64,000 bases of DNA from Brevundimonas subvibrioides (GCF_027271155.1 NZ_CP114542.1:1054001-1118000), one strand, 5' to 3'. Shown: positions 36,031 through 45,246, numbered from the stretch's first letter. Numbers and translations: made by a program. The notes: generated from the sequence alone by a model not told the origin.

Positions 36031-37830
36031 TCAGGGCCGGTCCGATGACGCGGTCTGCGCCTCGATCCATGCATTCATGCGCTGGTCCAGAAGATCCAGC
36101 GGCAGGGGTCCGTCGACCAGCAGCGCATCGTGGAAATCGCGCACATTGAACCGCGCGCCCAGGGCCTGTTCCGCCCGGGTGCGGATGGCCCGCAGACGGA
36201 TCTCGCCGATCTTGTAGGCCAGGGCCTGACCCGGCCATCCGATGTAGCGTTGCAGCTCGGTCTCGATGTTGTGGGGCGCCAGCGCCGAGTTGTCGGTGAA
36301 GCAGGCCCGCGCCTGCTCCGTCGTCCAGCCCATCCAGTGCATCCCGGTGTCGGCCACCAGCCGGCAGGCCCGCCACATCTCGTAGGACAGCCGGCCGAAC
36401 CGTTCTTCCGGGGTCCGGTAGAAGCCCATCTCCTCGCCGAGGAACTCCGAATACAGGCCCCAGCCCTCGGTGAAGGCGGTGACGTCGACGTTCCGGCGGA
36501 AATAGGGGCCCTGGGCTGCCTCCTGCTGCAGGGCGATCTGCAGATGGTGGCCGGGGACCGCCTCGTGCAGGGTCAGGGCCGGGAGCTCGTACAGCGGCCG
36601 CTGGTCCAGCTTGCCGGTATTGACGATGTAGCCGCCCGGCACGCCGTCGGCGAGCGAGCCGCCGTTGTAGCGCCCGGTCGTATAGGTGTCCTCGATGTCC
36701 AGCGGCACGGGCCGGACATTGTAGGTCAGGCGCGGCAGGGTCCGGAACAGGGCCGGCAGGCCGCCGTCGGCCCGTTTGGCCATCTCCGAGGCCTTCTCCA
36801 GCATGTCCTCGCGCGACGTCGCATAGAAGCGGGGGTCGGTCCTCAGGTGGTTCAGGAAGCCGGCGAAATCGCCGGTCCAGCCGGAGGCCCGCATTTCCCC
36901 GTCCATGCGGGCGCGGATGCGGGCGACCTCGTCCAGGCCGATCTGGTGGATCTGATCCGGGGTCAGGTCGGTGGTCGTATAGCTGCGGGCCTGGAAGGCG
37001 TAATACGCGCGTCCACCGGGCCGCGAGCCGATGCCGACCTCGGGCCGGGCCGCCGGCAGGTATTCGTCCTGGACGAAGGCCAGCCAGAGGCGACGGCGCG
37101 GCGCGATCCGGTCGCCGACGATGGCCATGGCGCGGGCCCGGAAATCCTCCTGTTCCAGCGCCGGGATCGAGGCCGGCAGGCTGGCGAACGGCCGCAGCAA
37201 CGGGTCGGTTTCGGGCGTGAAGGCGACCTCGTTCCTCAGCGACACCAGAAAGCTTTCCACCACCGAGGTCGGCTGGGTGAAGCCGGTCTCCAGCCCCCGT
37301 CGCGCATTGGCCAGGGCATCGTCATAGAGGGTCGGCAAGCCGCCCAGCCGCGCCAGCCAGGCCTCGGCATCCTCAGCGCTGCTGATCCGCGTCACCGAGG
37401 CCAGATAGTTCGCGGTCTGGCCGGGGCCGCCCTCGGAATCGAAGGCCAGGCGTCCGGAATCGAACCCGATCGCCTCGATCGAGCGGTTCAGGACCCAGAT
37501 CAGGAAGTCGCGGTTCAGCCGGTCCTCCGACGACAGACCGTCCGTCGGAAGGGCGCTCGCCCGGGCGAGGAAGGCCTCCAGCGGCGCCTGACGGGCGACC
37601 TCGGCGGCGCGGGAGAGGTCGGGCAGCCGGGCCTTGGCGGCCAGGTCGCCTTCCTGCCCGGCGGAGATGGGATCGTTGGCCTTCAGGAAGGCCTCATAGT
37701 CCGCGAGCAGGGCCGCCAGCGCCGGATCGGGGCTCGGCGCCGCGACCTCGGCGGGCGTCGTCCGGGCCACGGCGGGCAGGGCGGTCGAGGTCAACAGGAG
37801 GGCGGCGAGGCCTGCGGCGATGATCTTCAT
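36031..37830 (-). CDS. exported DUF885-family protein, second paralogue
   Basis: The product has 599 residues. A signal peptide MKIIAAGLAALLLTSTALPA is followed by the same architecture as the 20.8 kb paralogue, with the metal motif LHEAVPGHHLQIALQ and the helix AFTEGWGLYSEFLGEEMG. The two paralogues share motif order and length but are clearly diverged. Putative periplasmic metallopeptidase. The ATG at 37830 starts the signal; the open frame extends 17 codons further upstream. Confidence 0.87.
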   Translation of the reverse strand: MKIIAAGLAALLLTSTALPAVARTTPAEVAAPSPDPALAALLADYEAFLKANDPISAGQEGDLAAKARLPDLSRAAEVARQAPLEAFLARASALPTDGLSSEDRLNRDFLIWVLNRSIEAIGFDSGRLAFDSEGGPGQTANYLASVTRISSAEDAEAWLARLGGLPTLYDDALANARRGLETGFTQPTSVVESFLVSLRNEVAFTPETDPLLRPFASLPASIPALEQEDFRARAMAIVGDRIAPRRRLWLAFVQDEYLPAARPEVGIGSRPGGRAYYAFQARSYTTTDLTPDQIHQIGLDEVARIRARMDGEMRASGWTGDFAGFLNHLRTDPRFYATSREDMLEKASEMAKRADGGLPALFRTLPRLTYNVRPVPLDIEDTYTTGRYNGGSLADGVPGGYIVNTGKLDQRPLYELPALTLHEAVPGHHLQIALQQEAAQGPYFRRNVDVTAFTEGWGLYSEFLGEEMGFYRTPEERFGRLSYEMWRACRLVADTGMHWMGWTTEQARACFTDNSALAPHNIETELQRYIGWPGQALAYKIGEIRLRAIRTRAEQALGARFNVRDFHDALLVDGPLPLDLLDQRMNAWIEAQTASSDRP

Positions 37831-37947
37831 GGTGTCCCCCAACGAGGGCGGCATGGGGACCGAACACCGTCGCGGCGTCAATCCCGTCTCCTCCCCGTCC
37901 CGCAGGGATGGGAAACGAAGCCATGCGCAGGGTCACGGGCCGACATT

Positions 37948-38103
37948 CCTTCTCCCCTTGCGGGAGAAGGTGGCCGAGCAAAGCGAGGTCGGATGAGGGG
38001 TGAAACCCGGTCCGGCCGGTCAGCGCCTGTCCGACCACCTTGTCCGCGTCTTCGTACCCCTCATCCGCCCCTCCGGGGCACCTTCTCCCGCAAGGGGAGA
38101 AGG
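37948..38103. repeat. pair of inverted mosaic repeats between alaS and DUF885 gene
   Basis: Two copies of a roughly 50-nt element face each other. Both contain the core TTCTCCCCTTGCGGGAGAAG and end in a GGATGAGGGG block. The left copy (37948-38000) reads on the plus strand and the right copy (38056-38103) on the minus strand. Each core is itself a palindrome, so the unit can form nested hairpins. This looks like a dispersed extragenic palindrome of the REP/BIME type, and it may end or stabilise the alaS message. Confidence 0.7.
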
Positions 38104-38110
38104 GGACGCC

Positions 38111-40756
38111 TTATCCCGCCAGCGCTGCCCGCACGGCCGCCAGACCGGCCTCGGCCTTTGAGCCGTCCGGGGCGCCGCCCTGGGCGAAGTCGGGCTTGCC
38201 GCCGGCGCCCTGGCCGCCCATGGCGAGGACGGCGGCGCGGGCGAGGTCTGCGGCGTTGATCCGGTCGATGATGTCACTGGTCGCGGCGACGGTGACGGCC
38301 GCCTTGCCGTCGGTCACGCCGATCAGGGCGACGACGCCGGAGCCGACCTGTTTCCTGAAATCCTCGGCCACGCCGCGCAGACCCTTGCCGTCGACGCCGT
38401 CGAGGATGCGGGCGATCAGCCGGATGCCGTTGATCTCTTCCGGAGCGGCCGGGGCCGAACCGCCGCCGCCCAGGGCCAGCTGTTTCTTGAGCTCGGCGAC
38501 CTGTTTCTCCAGCGTCTTGCGTTCGGTTGACAGGGCCTCGACGCGGGCGGGGACGTCCAGAGGCTGGACCTTGAAGGTCTGGGCCAGGGATCTGGCCACG
38601 CCGGCCTGGGCCAGCAGGAACTGGCGGGCGGCCTCGCCGGTCAGGGCCTCGACGCGGCGGATACCGGCGGCGATGCCGGTCTCTGACGTGATCCTGAACA
38701 GGCCGATGTCGCCGGTGCGGGCCACATGGGTGCCGCCGCACAGTTCGACGGAATAGGGCGCGTCGCCGGTCAGGCTGCGACCCAGGGTCAGGACGCGGAC
38801 CTCGTCGCCATATTTCTCGCCGAACAGGGCGACGGCACCGGCCTCGATGGCCTCCTGCGGACCCATCAGCTTCGTTTCGGCGGGCAGGTTCTGGCGGATG
38901 ACCGCATTCACCTCGGTCTCGATCCGGGCCAGCTCGTCCTCGGTCAGGGGGGCGTTGTGGCTGAAGTCGAAGCGCATGCGCTCGGCATCGACCAGCTGGC
39001 CCTTCTGGGCGACGTGGGGGCCGAGCACATTCTTCAGCGCCGCATGGACCAGGTGGGCGGCGGAATGGTTGGCGCGGGTGGTCAGGCGCGCATCGGGCGC
39101 GGCGCGCAGCTGGGTGCGGGTGCCGATCGCGAGGGTGCCCGAGGTGACCTCGATCGTGTGGGCATAGAGGTCGCCGGTCGGCTTCTGGACATCGAGGACG
39201 CGGGCGCTGCCCCCCGACCATTCGATCTCGCCGCGATCGCCGGCCTGGCCGCCGCCTTCGCCATAGAAGGGGGTCTGGTCGAACAGGACCTCGGCGGTTT
39301 CGCCGGTCTCGACGCTGTCGGCGGCGGTGCCGTCCTTCAGGATCGCCAGCACCTCGCCCGAGCCGTCGACGGCGTCGTAGCCGGTGAAGACGGTCGGTCC
39401 CAGACGGTCCTTCAGCGCCAGCCATTCGCCGGTCGAGGCGGTCTGGCCCGAGCCCTTCCAGTTGGCCTTGCCGCGGGTCTTCTGCTCTTCCATGGCCGCG
39501 TCGAAGGCCTCGGTATCGACGGTGAAGCCGCGACGGCGCGCCTCGTCCTGGGTCAGGTCCAGCGGGAAGCCATAGGTGTCGTAAAGGGTAAAGGCGGTGC
39601 GGCCGGGGATGACGCCGCCTTCGGCCAGGTCCGCCGTGGCGTCCTCCAGCAGGCCCATGCCGCGCCCCAGGGTGGTGCGGAAGCGGATTTCCTCCTGTTT
39701 CAGCGTGTCCTCGATGCTGGCCTGGGCGCGGGCCAGTTCGGGATAGGCCTCGCCCATTTCGCCGACCAGGGTCGGGACCAGGCGGTGCATCAGCGGATCG
39801 GCGGCCCCCAGCAGGTGGGCATGGCGCATGGCGCGGCGCATGATGCGGCGCAGGACATAGCCGCGCCCCTCGTTCGACGGGGTGACCCCGTCGGCGATCA
39901 GGAAGGACGACGACCGCAGGTGGTCGGCGATGACGCGGTGGCTGGCAGCGCGGTCACCCTCGGCCTTCGTCGAGGTGGCGTCCTCGGAGGCGGCGATCAG
40001 GGTCTGGAACAGGTCGGTGTCGAACACCGAGTTCTTGCCCTGCAGCACGCTGGTCATCCGCTCCAGACCCATGCCGGTGTCGACGCTGGGCTTGGGAAGG
40101 CTGCGAACGATCTCGTCGTTCTCCTTCTCGAACTGCATGAAGACGTTGTTCCAGATCTCGACATAGCGGTCGCCGTCCTCGTCCGGCGAACCGGGAGGGC
40201 CGCCGGCGACATGGTCGCCGTAGTCCCAGAAGATCTCGGTGCAGGGACCGCAGGGACCGGAGTCGCCCATGGCCCAGAAGTTGTCGGAGCCGGCGATGCG
40301 GATGATCCGGTCGTCGGAAAAGCCGGTCACCTTCTTCCAGATCGCGGCGGCCTCATCGTCGTCGATATAGACGGTGACCAGCAGGCGCTTGGCGTCGAGG
40401 CCATACCCTTCGGTGACCAGTTTCCACGCCTGTTCGATGGCGTGTTCCTTGAAATAGTCGCCGAAGGAGAAATTCCCCAGCATCTCGAAGAAGGTCAGGT
40501 GGCGCGCCGTATAGCCGACGTTGTCCAGGTCGTTGTGCTTGCCGCCGGCCCGGACGCATTTCTGCGAAGAGGTCGCGCGCGGGTAAGGGGGCGTCGCCGC
40601 GCCGGTGAAATAGTCCTTGAACGGCACCATGCCCGCATTGACGAACATCAGCGTCGGATCGTTCTGCGGCACCAGCGGGGCGGAGTGGACCCGGGCGTGT
40701 CCGTCGGCCGCAAAGAAGTCGAGGAAGGTCGAACGGATCTGTTTCAGGCTGGACAT
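38111..40756 (-). CDS. alaS: alanyl-tRNA synthetase
   Basis: This enzyme charges tRNA(Ala) with alanine. The 881-residue protein has the class II core at the N-terminus (IRSTFLDFFAADGHARV ... PLVPQNDPTLMFVNAGMVPF), the editing domain with zinc motifs NHSAAHLVHAAL and CGGTHVARTG, and the C-terminal DHHA1 domain (GGGGSAPAAPEEINGIRL onward). Length and motifs are normal. It is followed by the inverted mosaic repeat and preceded by a small conserved-looking gene. Confidence 0.97.
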   Translation of the reverse strand: MSSLKQIRSTFLDFFAADGHARVHSAPLVPQNDPTLMFVNAGMVPFKDYFTGAATPPYPRATSSQKCVRAGGKHNDLDNVGYTARHLTFFEMLGNFSFGDYFKEHAIEQAWKLVTEGYGLDAKRLLVTVYIDDDEAAAIWKKVTGFSDDRIIRIAGSDNFWAMGDSGPCGPCTEIFWDYGDHVAGGPPGSPDEDGDRYVEIWNNVFMQFEKENDEIVRSLPKPSVDTGMGLERMTSVLQGKNSVFDTDLFQTLIAASEDATSTKAEGDRAASHRVIADHLRSSSFLIADGVTPSNEGRGYVLRRIMRRAMRHAHLLGAADPLMHRLVPTLVGEMGEAYPELARAQASIEDTLKQEEIRFRTTLGRGMGLLEDATADLAEGGVIPGRTAFTLYDTYGFPLDLTQDEARRRGFTVDTEAFDAAMEEQKTRGKANWKGSGQTASTGEWLALKDRLGPTVFTGYDAVDGSGEVLAILKDGTAADSVETGETAEVLFDQTPFYGEGGGQAGDRGEIEWSGGSARVLDVQKPTGDLYAHTIEVTSGTLAIGTRTQLRAAPDARLTTRANHSAAHLVHAALKNVLGPHVAQKGQLVDAERMRFDFSHNAPLTEDELARIETEVNAVIRQNLPAETKLMGPQEAIEAGAVALFGEKYGDEVRVLTLGRSLTGDAPYSVELCGGTHVARTGDIGLFRITSETGIAAGIRRVEALTGEAARQFLLAQAGVARSLAQTFKVQPLDVPARVEALSTERKTLEKQVAELKKQLALGGGGSAPAAPEEINGIRLIARILDGVDGKGLRGVAEDFRKQVGSGVVALIGVTDGKAAVTVAATSDIIDRINAADLARAAVLAMGGQGAGGKPDFAQGGAPDGSKAEAGLAAVRAALAG

Positions 40757-40837
40757 GGCGATCAGTCTTCAGGCGAGCGGCGAACGGGAAGGGGCCTCAT
40801 ATAGGCTTTCTCGGGCGCTGGCATCACCTGTGGGCCA

Positions 40838-41029
40838 TCAAGCCTCGTCTATGGCGTCATCCTCGTCGGACAGCAGGGCGTCGAGGGCTTCAATGATGGC
40901 GTCGAGCTGTTCGGCGCTGGCGGCGACACGCAGGAGGCCACCGGCATGGCCGCCGATCTCGAGCACATAGCCGTCGTCGGTCTCGGCCAGGTTGAACTGG
41001 GTCAGGGTCTGGATGTCGTCTTCGGCCAT
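40838..41029 (-). CDS. small acidic hypothetical protein (63 residues)
   Basis: The predicted product has 63 residues: MAEDDIQTLTQFNLAETDDG, then a short beta/alpha stretch and a strongly acidic tail (LLSDEDDAIDEA). It is not in a recognised family, but its acidic composition, codon use like its neighbours and position 81 bp upstream of alaS on the same strand suggest a real gene. The ATG at 41029 gives a compact product; the larger open frame is antisense to the DCC gene. Confidence 0.6.
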   Translation of the reverse strand: MAEDDIQTLTQFNLAETDDGYVLEIGGHAGGLLRVAASAEQLDAIIEALDALLSDEDDAIDEA

Positions 41030-41161
41030 GGCGGGATTCCGTGAGGGAGAGGGAGCGATGCAGGGCATGAAGCGCGCGAAGGGGGCATGAGCGAGGCCGA
41101 TCGACGGTGCGCGGCATCCCGGCGCGGGGACGGCCGTCGCCGGACGGGCTAGGGTGGAGCC

Positions 41162-41512
41162 ATGGCAAGGCTGGAAGTCTGGTTCGACGGGGATTGTCCG
41201 CTGTGTCGGCGGGAGATCAACCTGATGCGGCGGCTGGACCGGCGGGGGGCCATCGTCTTCACCGACGTGGCGACCGGCCAGGGCGTTTGCCCGATCGACC
41301 GCGCCGAACTGCTGGCCCGGTTCCATGCGCGCGAGGACGGGCGGATGGTGTCGGGGGCCGAGGCGTTCGCGGCCATGTGGCGGGCGATCCCGATACTGGC
41401 GCCGTTGGGGCAGCTGGCGCGGAATGGCGTCGTGCTGACGCTCATGGAGCGCCTGTATCTGGCCTTCCTCAGGGTCCGGCCTTCGCTGCAGCGGGCCCTG
41501 CGCGGGACCTGA
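41162..41512 (+). CDS. DCC-family (DUF393) thiol protein
   Basis: This protein has 116 residues. The motif DGDCPLCRRE near residue 10 supplies the DxxCPLC redox-like cysteines that define DUF393 (thiol-disulfide oxidoreductase DCC family); PALA-type AMWRAIPILAPLGQL follows. Members have a thioredoxin-like fold but an unclear role. A perfect hairpin lies 17 bp downstream. Confidence 0.85.
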   Translation: MARLEVWFDGDCPLCRREINLMRRLDRRGAIVFTDVATGQGVCPIDRAELLARFHAREDGRMVSGAEAFAAMWRAIPILAPLGQLARNGVVLTLMERLYLAFLRVRPSLQRALRGT

Positions 41513-41528
41513 ACGCCGATCGAAAAGA

Positions 41529-41556
41529 AGGCCGTCCGGCTTGCACCGGACGGCCT
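41529..41556. terminator. bidirectional hairpin between the DCC gene and recA
   Basis: A perfect 11-bp stem with a 6-nt loop (AGGCCGTCCGG, loop, CCGGACGGCCT). Read on the minus strand it is followed by TTCTTTTC, so it can end transcripts coming from recA; read on the plus strand it can act for the DCC gene. Confidence 0.75.
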
Positions 41557-41670
41557 GACTCCGTCCGGCCCGATCCCGGCGGGGGTCGGCGGCGGGTCGC
41601 AGGGACCAGCCGGACGGAGTGTCTCGCTCATCCTCCCTCGATGGGGAGGGACGACCGGGAAGTGCACTCG

Positions 41671-41697
41671 GAAAAAAACAGTGCACTTTCGTGCACA
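41671..41697 (-). terminator. rho-independent terminator of recA
   Basis: On the minus strand a 6-bp stem GTGCAC with a GAAA tetraloop is followed by TG and then seven T. It sits 17 bp after the recA stop codon. A third GTGCAC lies at 41662-41667, so the hairpin can pair in more than one way. Confidence 0.85.
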
Positions 41698-41713
41698 TTC
41701 CGGACGGCGAGGC

Positions 41714-42817
41714 TCAGCCCTCGAGGTCCTGGCCTTCGTCGGGCTCGGGCGTGCCGAGCAGCTCGTCGGCGATCTTGTCGGTGGACCGGCGCACCTTCTG
41801 CTCGATCGCATCGGCCATGTCGGGGTTGGCCTTCAGGAAGGCACGGACGTTCTCGCGGCCCTGACCGATGCGGGTCGAGTCGTAGGAGAACCAGGAGCCG
41901 GACTTCTCGATGATCCCGGCCTTGACGCCCAGATCGATGATCTCGCCCAGCTTGGAGATGCCCTCGCCGTACATGATGTCGAAGATGACCTCGCGGAACG
42001 GCGGGGCGACCTTGTTCTTGACGACCTTGACCCGGGTGGTGTTGCCCACGACCTCGTCGCGGTCCTTGATCGCGCCGGTGCGGCGGATGTCGAGACGCAC
42101 AGAGGCGTAGAACTTCAGCGCATTGCCGCCGGTCGTCGTCTCCGGCGAGCCGTACATCACGCCGATCTTGTGACGGATCTGGTTGATGAACAGGACGATG
42201 CAGTTGGACTTGGAAATGGAGGCGGTCAGCTTGCGCAGGGCCTGCGACATCAGACGGGCCTGAAGACCCGGCAGGCTGTCGCCCATCTCGCCCTCGATCT
42301 CGGCGCGGGGCGTCAGGGCGGCGACGGAATCGACGACCACAATGTCCACGGCCCCCGACCGCACCAGGGTGTCGACGATCTCCAGCGCCTGCTCGCCCGT
42401 GTCGGGCTGGGAGACCAGCAGATCGTCGAGGTTGACGCCCAGCTTCTGGGCATAGCCGGGGTCGAGCGCGTGTTCGGCATCGACGAAGGCGGCCGTGCCG
42501 CCCGACTTCTGGATCTCGGCCACGGTATGCAGGGCAAGGGTCGTCTTGCCCGAGGATTCGGGACCGAACACCTCGATCACCCGTCCGCGGGGCAGGCCGC
42601 CGATGCCGAGCGCCATGTCCAGGCCCAGCGAGCCGGTGGAGACCGAGGGGATCACGTCGGCGACCCCGCCCTTGCCCAGCTTCATGACCGAGCCCTTGCC
42701 GAAGGCCCGATCGATCTGTGCGATCGCCGCCTCCAGCGCGCGCTGCTTGTCGCCGTCGTCCTTGCCCACCAATTTCAATGCTGCCTGCGATGCCACCTTG
42801 CCACTCTCCCTTGCCAT
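41714..42817 (-). CDS. recA: recombinase A
   Basis: RecA forms filaments on single-stranded DNA, drives homologous recombination and triggers LexA self-cleavage in the SOS response. The 367-residue product has the Walker A GPESSGKT at 85-92, [19 protein letters not shown], the L2 region ([18 protein letters not shown]) and a normal acidic C-terminus. A possible SOS box lies about 95 bp upstream. A tight terminator follows. The gene is divergent from the AT-richer OmpA-type operon. Confidence 0.98.
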   Translation of the reverse strand: MARESGKVASQAALKLVGKDDGDKQRALEAAIAQIDRAFGKGSVMKLGKGGVADVIPSVSTGSLGLDMALGIGGLPRGRVIEVFGPESSGKTTLALHTVAEIQKSGGTAAFVDAEHALDPGYAQKLGVNLDDLLVSQPDTGEQALEIVDTLVRSGAVDIVVVDSVAALTPRAEIEGEMGDSLPGLQARLMSQALRKLTASISKSNCIVLFINQIRHKIGVMYGSPETTTGGNALKFYASVRLDIRRTGAIKDRDEVVGNTTRVKVVKNKVAPPFREVIFDIMYGEGISKLGEIIDLGVKAGIIEKSGSWFSYDSTRIGQGRENVRAFLKANPDMADAIEQKVRRSTDKIADELLGTPEPDEGQDLEG

Positions 42818-42911
42818 GATTCCCGTTCACGCCCTGGGGGAGAGGCCCGCCTTCGATCCAATGACCGTGACCCGCTCCCTGTGAGCCGGACTATGTGCAC
42901 GATTTGTTCCG

Positions 42912-42926
42912 GTTGCCAATATGTTC
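42912..42926 (-). promoter_or_regulatory. candidate SOS (LexA) box upstream of recA
   Basis: Alphaproteobacterial LexA recognises GTTC-N7-GTTC. Here the plus strand reads GTTG, seven bases, GTTC: one mismatch to the consensus. It lies 95 bp upstream of recA and 92 bp upstream of the divergent exported-protein gene, so it could serve either or both. A second GTTC half-site at 42906-42909 does not have the right spacing. Confidence 0.5.
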
Positions 42927-43017
42927 TTTTTCGAATTGGGCATGCAGTTCGTTTTCGCGGACCGGTTGCAGCGTCAGTTCCAATTGAGTAACGGTGATAT
43001 GGATATCGGAGGGGCGA

Positions 43018-44136
43018 ATGAAGACTGTTGCGATTATCCTAGCCTTGATTGCCGTGGTCTTTCCCCATCAGGCGACGGCCCAGTCCAACCCCTATGTCAG
43101 AGCCAATGGCCGTATCCATCTCGCCAATCTCAACCGGGACTGCGAAGGGGCTCCGGCGTATTCGGTAGGCTGGATCGGCTTTGTGGGGGGCGGGGGCGCT
43201 GAGATATCCGCCGAAGCCCTTAAGAAGGCACACAAAGCCTTCACGCGCTTCGTCCCGGATGGAACGACCGTCACTGTCCAGGGGCGGGCGGCGTTCGTCA
43301 GAGCGAACAGCGGCGCTTACGCAAGCGACGCCTATTTCAAGGTCGTGCGAAACTATTTTTGCAGGCTGATCAACGTTTATCCCGAGAAGCGCACCGAGCT
43401 GGAAGCTGCTGAACTGCGCCTTCAGAATTTCTTCGCCAACATCTACACCTACGAGGAACGGACAGCCGCTCAGCGGGCGCAGTTCGAGCTTGAGCAACGC
43501 AATGCCCTCCTTACCCAGTCTGGCGCGATCCTGACCACCGCGCAGGTCACCCGGGCGGTGAGCAATGGAGAACAGCCGACGAACCCGTCAGGCTTCAATT
43601 TCAATGTCATCATGACCTTCCAGACCTATATGACGGGTCGGGTTGGGACGTTGATGTCAGCGAGGGGATGCCTCGGAACAGGCTTCGCGTCCCCCTATGC
43701 CATCGATACCCGCGTTCTGAACGGCCTTCAGAGCCTGCGCTCGAATCTCGGCCTGTATCTGAGCGGCCAAGGCCAGTTGGCCGCCATCCCCTGGCTTGGA
43801 GCTCCGCGCGACATCTTCCAGTCGCCGCTGCCGCCAATGACGAACCAGCAGATTACAGACCTAGTGTGCCTCAATACTGTCGCACAGCAGTTGGTCGCAC
43901 AAGACACACCTGCTGCGCCGACCGCTGATCCCGCAGCGCCCGTAGTCGCTCCGGCGTCGTCTGGAACCCCTGCGGCCCCGGCAACCTCGGCGACGTCGTC
44001 CGGTTCAGCGCCATCCACGCCTGCCGCTACCACTCTCTCTGCAAACCCCGCTTCGTCGCCAACACACTCGGTGGCGGCAGGAAATGCCGTTTCAACGCTA
44101 TCTCCTGCGTGGCCACGAGGAGAGGTTCCGGCTTGA
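43018..44136 (+). CDS. exported protein of unknown function, operon with OmpA lipoprotein
   Basis: The product has 372 residues with a signal peptide (MKTVAIILALIAVVFPHQATA). The mature part has no motif I recognise; it includes the repeat-like ANLNRDCEGAPAYSVGW, cysteines at several positions and a predicted globular region to about residue 300, followed by an Ala/Pro/Ser/Thr-rich tail. A strong GGAGGGGCGA ribosome site precedes the ATG at 43018. It is visibly AT-richer than its flanks, which suggests later acquisition. The stop overlaps the next gene by 4 bp. Confidence 0.7.
   Translation: MKTVAIILALIAVVFPHQATAQSNPYVRANGRIHLANLNRDCEGAPAYSVGWIGFVGGGGAEISAEALKKAHKAFTRFVPDGTTVTVQGRAAFVRANSGAYASDAYFKVVRNYFCRLINVYPEKRTELEAAELRLQNFFANIYTYEERTAAQRAQFELEQRNALLTQSGAILTTAQVTRAVSNGEQPTNPSGFNFNVIMTFQTYMTGRVGTLMSARGCLGTGFASPYAIDTRVLNGLQSLRSNLGLYLSGQGQLAAIPWLGAPRDIFQSPLPPMTNQQITDLVCLNTVAQQLVAQDTPAAPTADPAAPVVAPASSGTPAAPATSATSSGSAPSTPAATTLSANPASSPTHSVAAGNAVSTLSPAWPRGEVPA
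44116..44124 (+). promoter_or_regulatory. ribosome binding site selecting the TTG start of the OmpA lipoprotein
   Basis: GAGGAGAGG sits 8 nt before TTG at 44133, which overlaps the upstream TGA (TTGA). This spacing, plus the lipobox at the right distance, decides that start over a GTG at 44109. Confidence 0.7.
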
Positions 44137-45161
44137 AGGGTCTGATCGCCGGGAGCGCCGTGGTTCTTTCCTTGCTGGCTCAAGGGTGCCAGACGGCCAG
44201 CGTCTACAGCCGGGCTGATCCAGATCGCAAACTCGTATGCGACGAGATGCAAAGTTCGCTCAACTCCGACATTGACGTTGGTGGTTTCCTGTCGATCCTC
44301 GGATTCGACTTTCGACGGGATGTCGCGAACGACATTACCGAACAGCGGCTCGAAGCCTTGAAGCGAATGATCGCTCATTGTCGACAATGGTCTCTGGGAG
44401 AGATCAGCAGCGATGCCTTCGCCGAGCGGTTAAGTCAGTCGAGTTCAGTATACGTCGCCGATCTCCCGGCCAACGCTGCAGCCGCCGACCGCCGTCTTGC
44501 GTTGTTGGAGACGGGTCTGGGAAGCCTTGATGACCGCATCCGAAAAGAGATACTGGCCGCGATTTCCGTGCGCGCGCAAACGCTCGGTTCTGACGGCACG
44601 TCCGAGGGCCTGTTGACTGCCATGACGGCGGAGATTTCCCGGGCGGACCTGGCGACCAGATCAACGGTAGAGGAATTGGCGGCGCAGTCTCAGTCCAGGC
44701 ACAACGAAACCGCCGGGACACTTTCACAGCTGCAAACCCGGATCGAAACTCTGGAACAGCACCGTAATTCCGCTGAAGAAGGCGATACGAATGACCCCGC
44801 TTCTCTAAGTGATCATCCCACAACGGAGCCATCACCCCCTGGCGGTTACCTGTCCGTATTTTTTGAGGTGGCTGACGACAGGCTCACGGGCGCTGCGATC
44901 GCCGACATTGACCGGCTCATCAACCGAACCAACCTGCGATCAGGCAATGTGGTCGTTCAAGGCTTCGCCGACGCCAGCGGCCCGAGAGCCCTCAACCTAG
45001 CGCTGAGTGAAAGGAGAGCCTCTGCAGTGGCTAACTATCTTAGGGATAAAGGCGTCCATGTCACCGGAGCCAGCGGATTCGGTGAAACAAGGGATTTTTC
45101 GACCGAAGCTCATGGCAACAGGCGAGTAACAATTGAGGTTTTGGAAAACGCCCTGTTCTGA
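44133..45161 (+). CDS. OmpA-type outer-membrane lipoprotein
   Basis: The product has 342 residues. A lipoprotein signal (MKGLIAGSAVVLSLLAQGC, lipidated C19) is followed by a helical, Gln/Glu-rich region (about 60-230, with coiled-coil character) and a C-terminal OmpA-like peptidoglycan-binding domain (VVVQGFADASGPRALNLALS ... RRASAVANYLRDKGV). It would link the outer membrane to peptidoglycan. It is coupled to the preceding exported protein, so the pair may act together in the envelope. Codon use is AT-richer than in the flanking core genes. Confidence 0.85.
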   Translation: MKGLIAGSAVVLSLLAQGCQTASVYSRADPDRKLVCDEMQSSLNSDIDVGGFLSILGFDFRRDVANDITEQRLEALKRMIAHCRQWSLGEISSDAFAERLSQSSSVYVADLPANAAAADRRLALLETGLGSLDDRIRKEILAAISVRAQTLGSDGTSEGLLTAMTAEISRADLATRSTVEELAAQSQSRHNETAGTLSQLQTRIETLEQHRNSAEEGDTNDPASLSDHPTTEPSPPGGYLSVFFEVADDRLTGAAIADIDRLINRTNLRSGNVVVQGFADASGPRALNLALSERRASAVANYLRDKGVHVTGASGFGETRDFSTEAHGNRRVTIEVLENALF

Positions 45162-45246
45162 ACTTGCGCTGTCAGCGCCGTCACAGACCCAATAGGATCA
45201 GCGTCTGACAAAGGCACCCTAGCAGGACTGGGCAGCGGGCGGCCGT

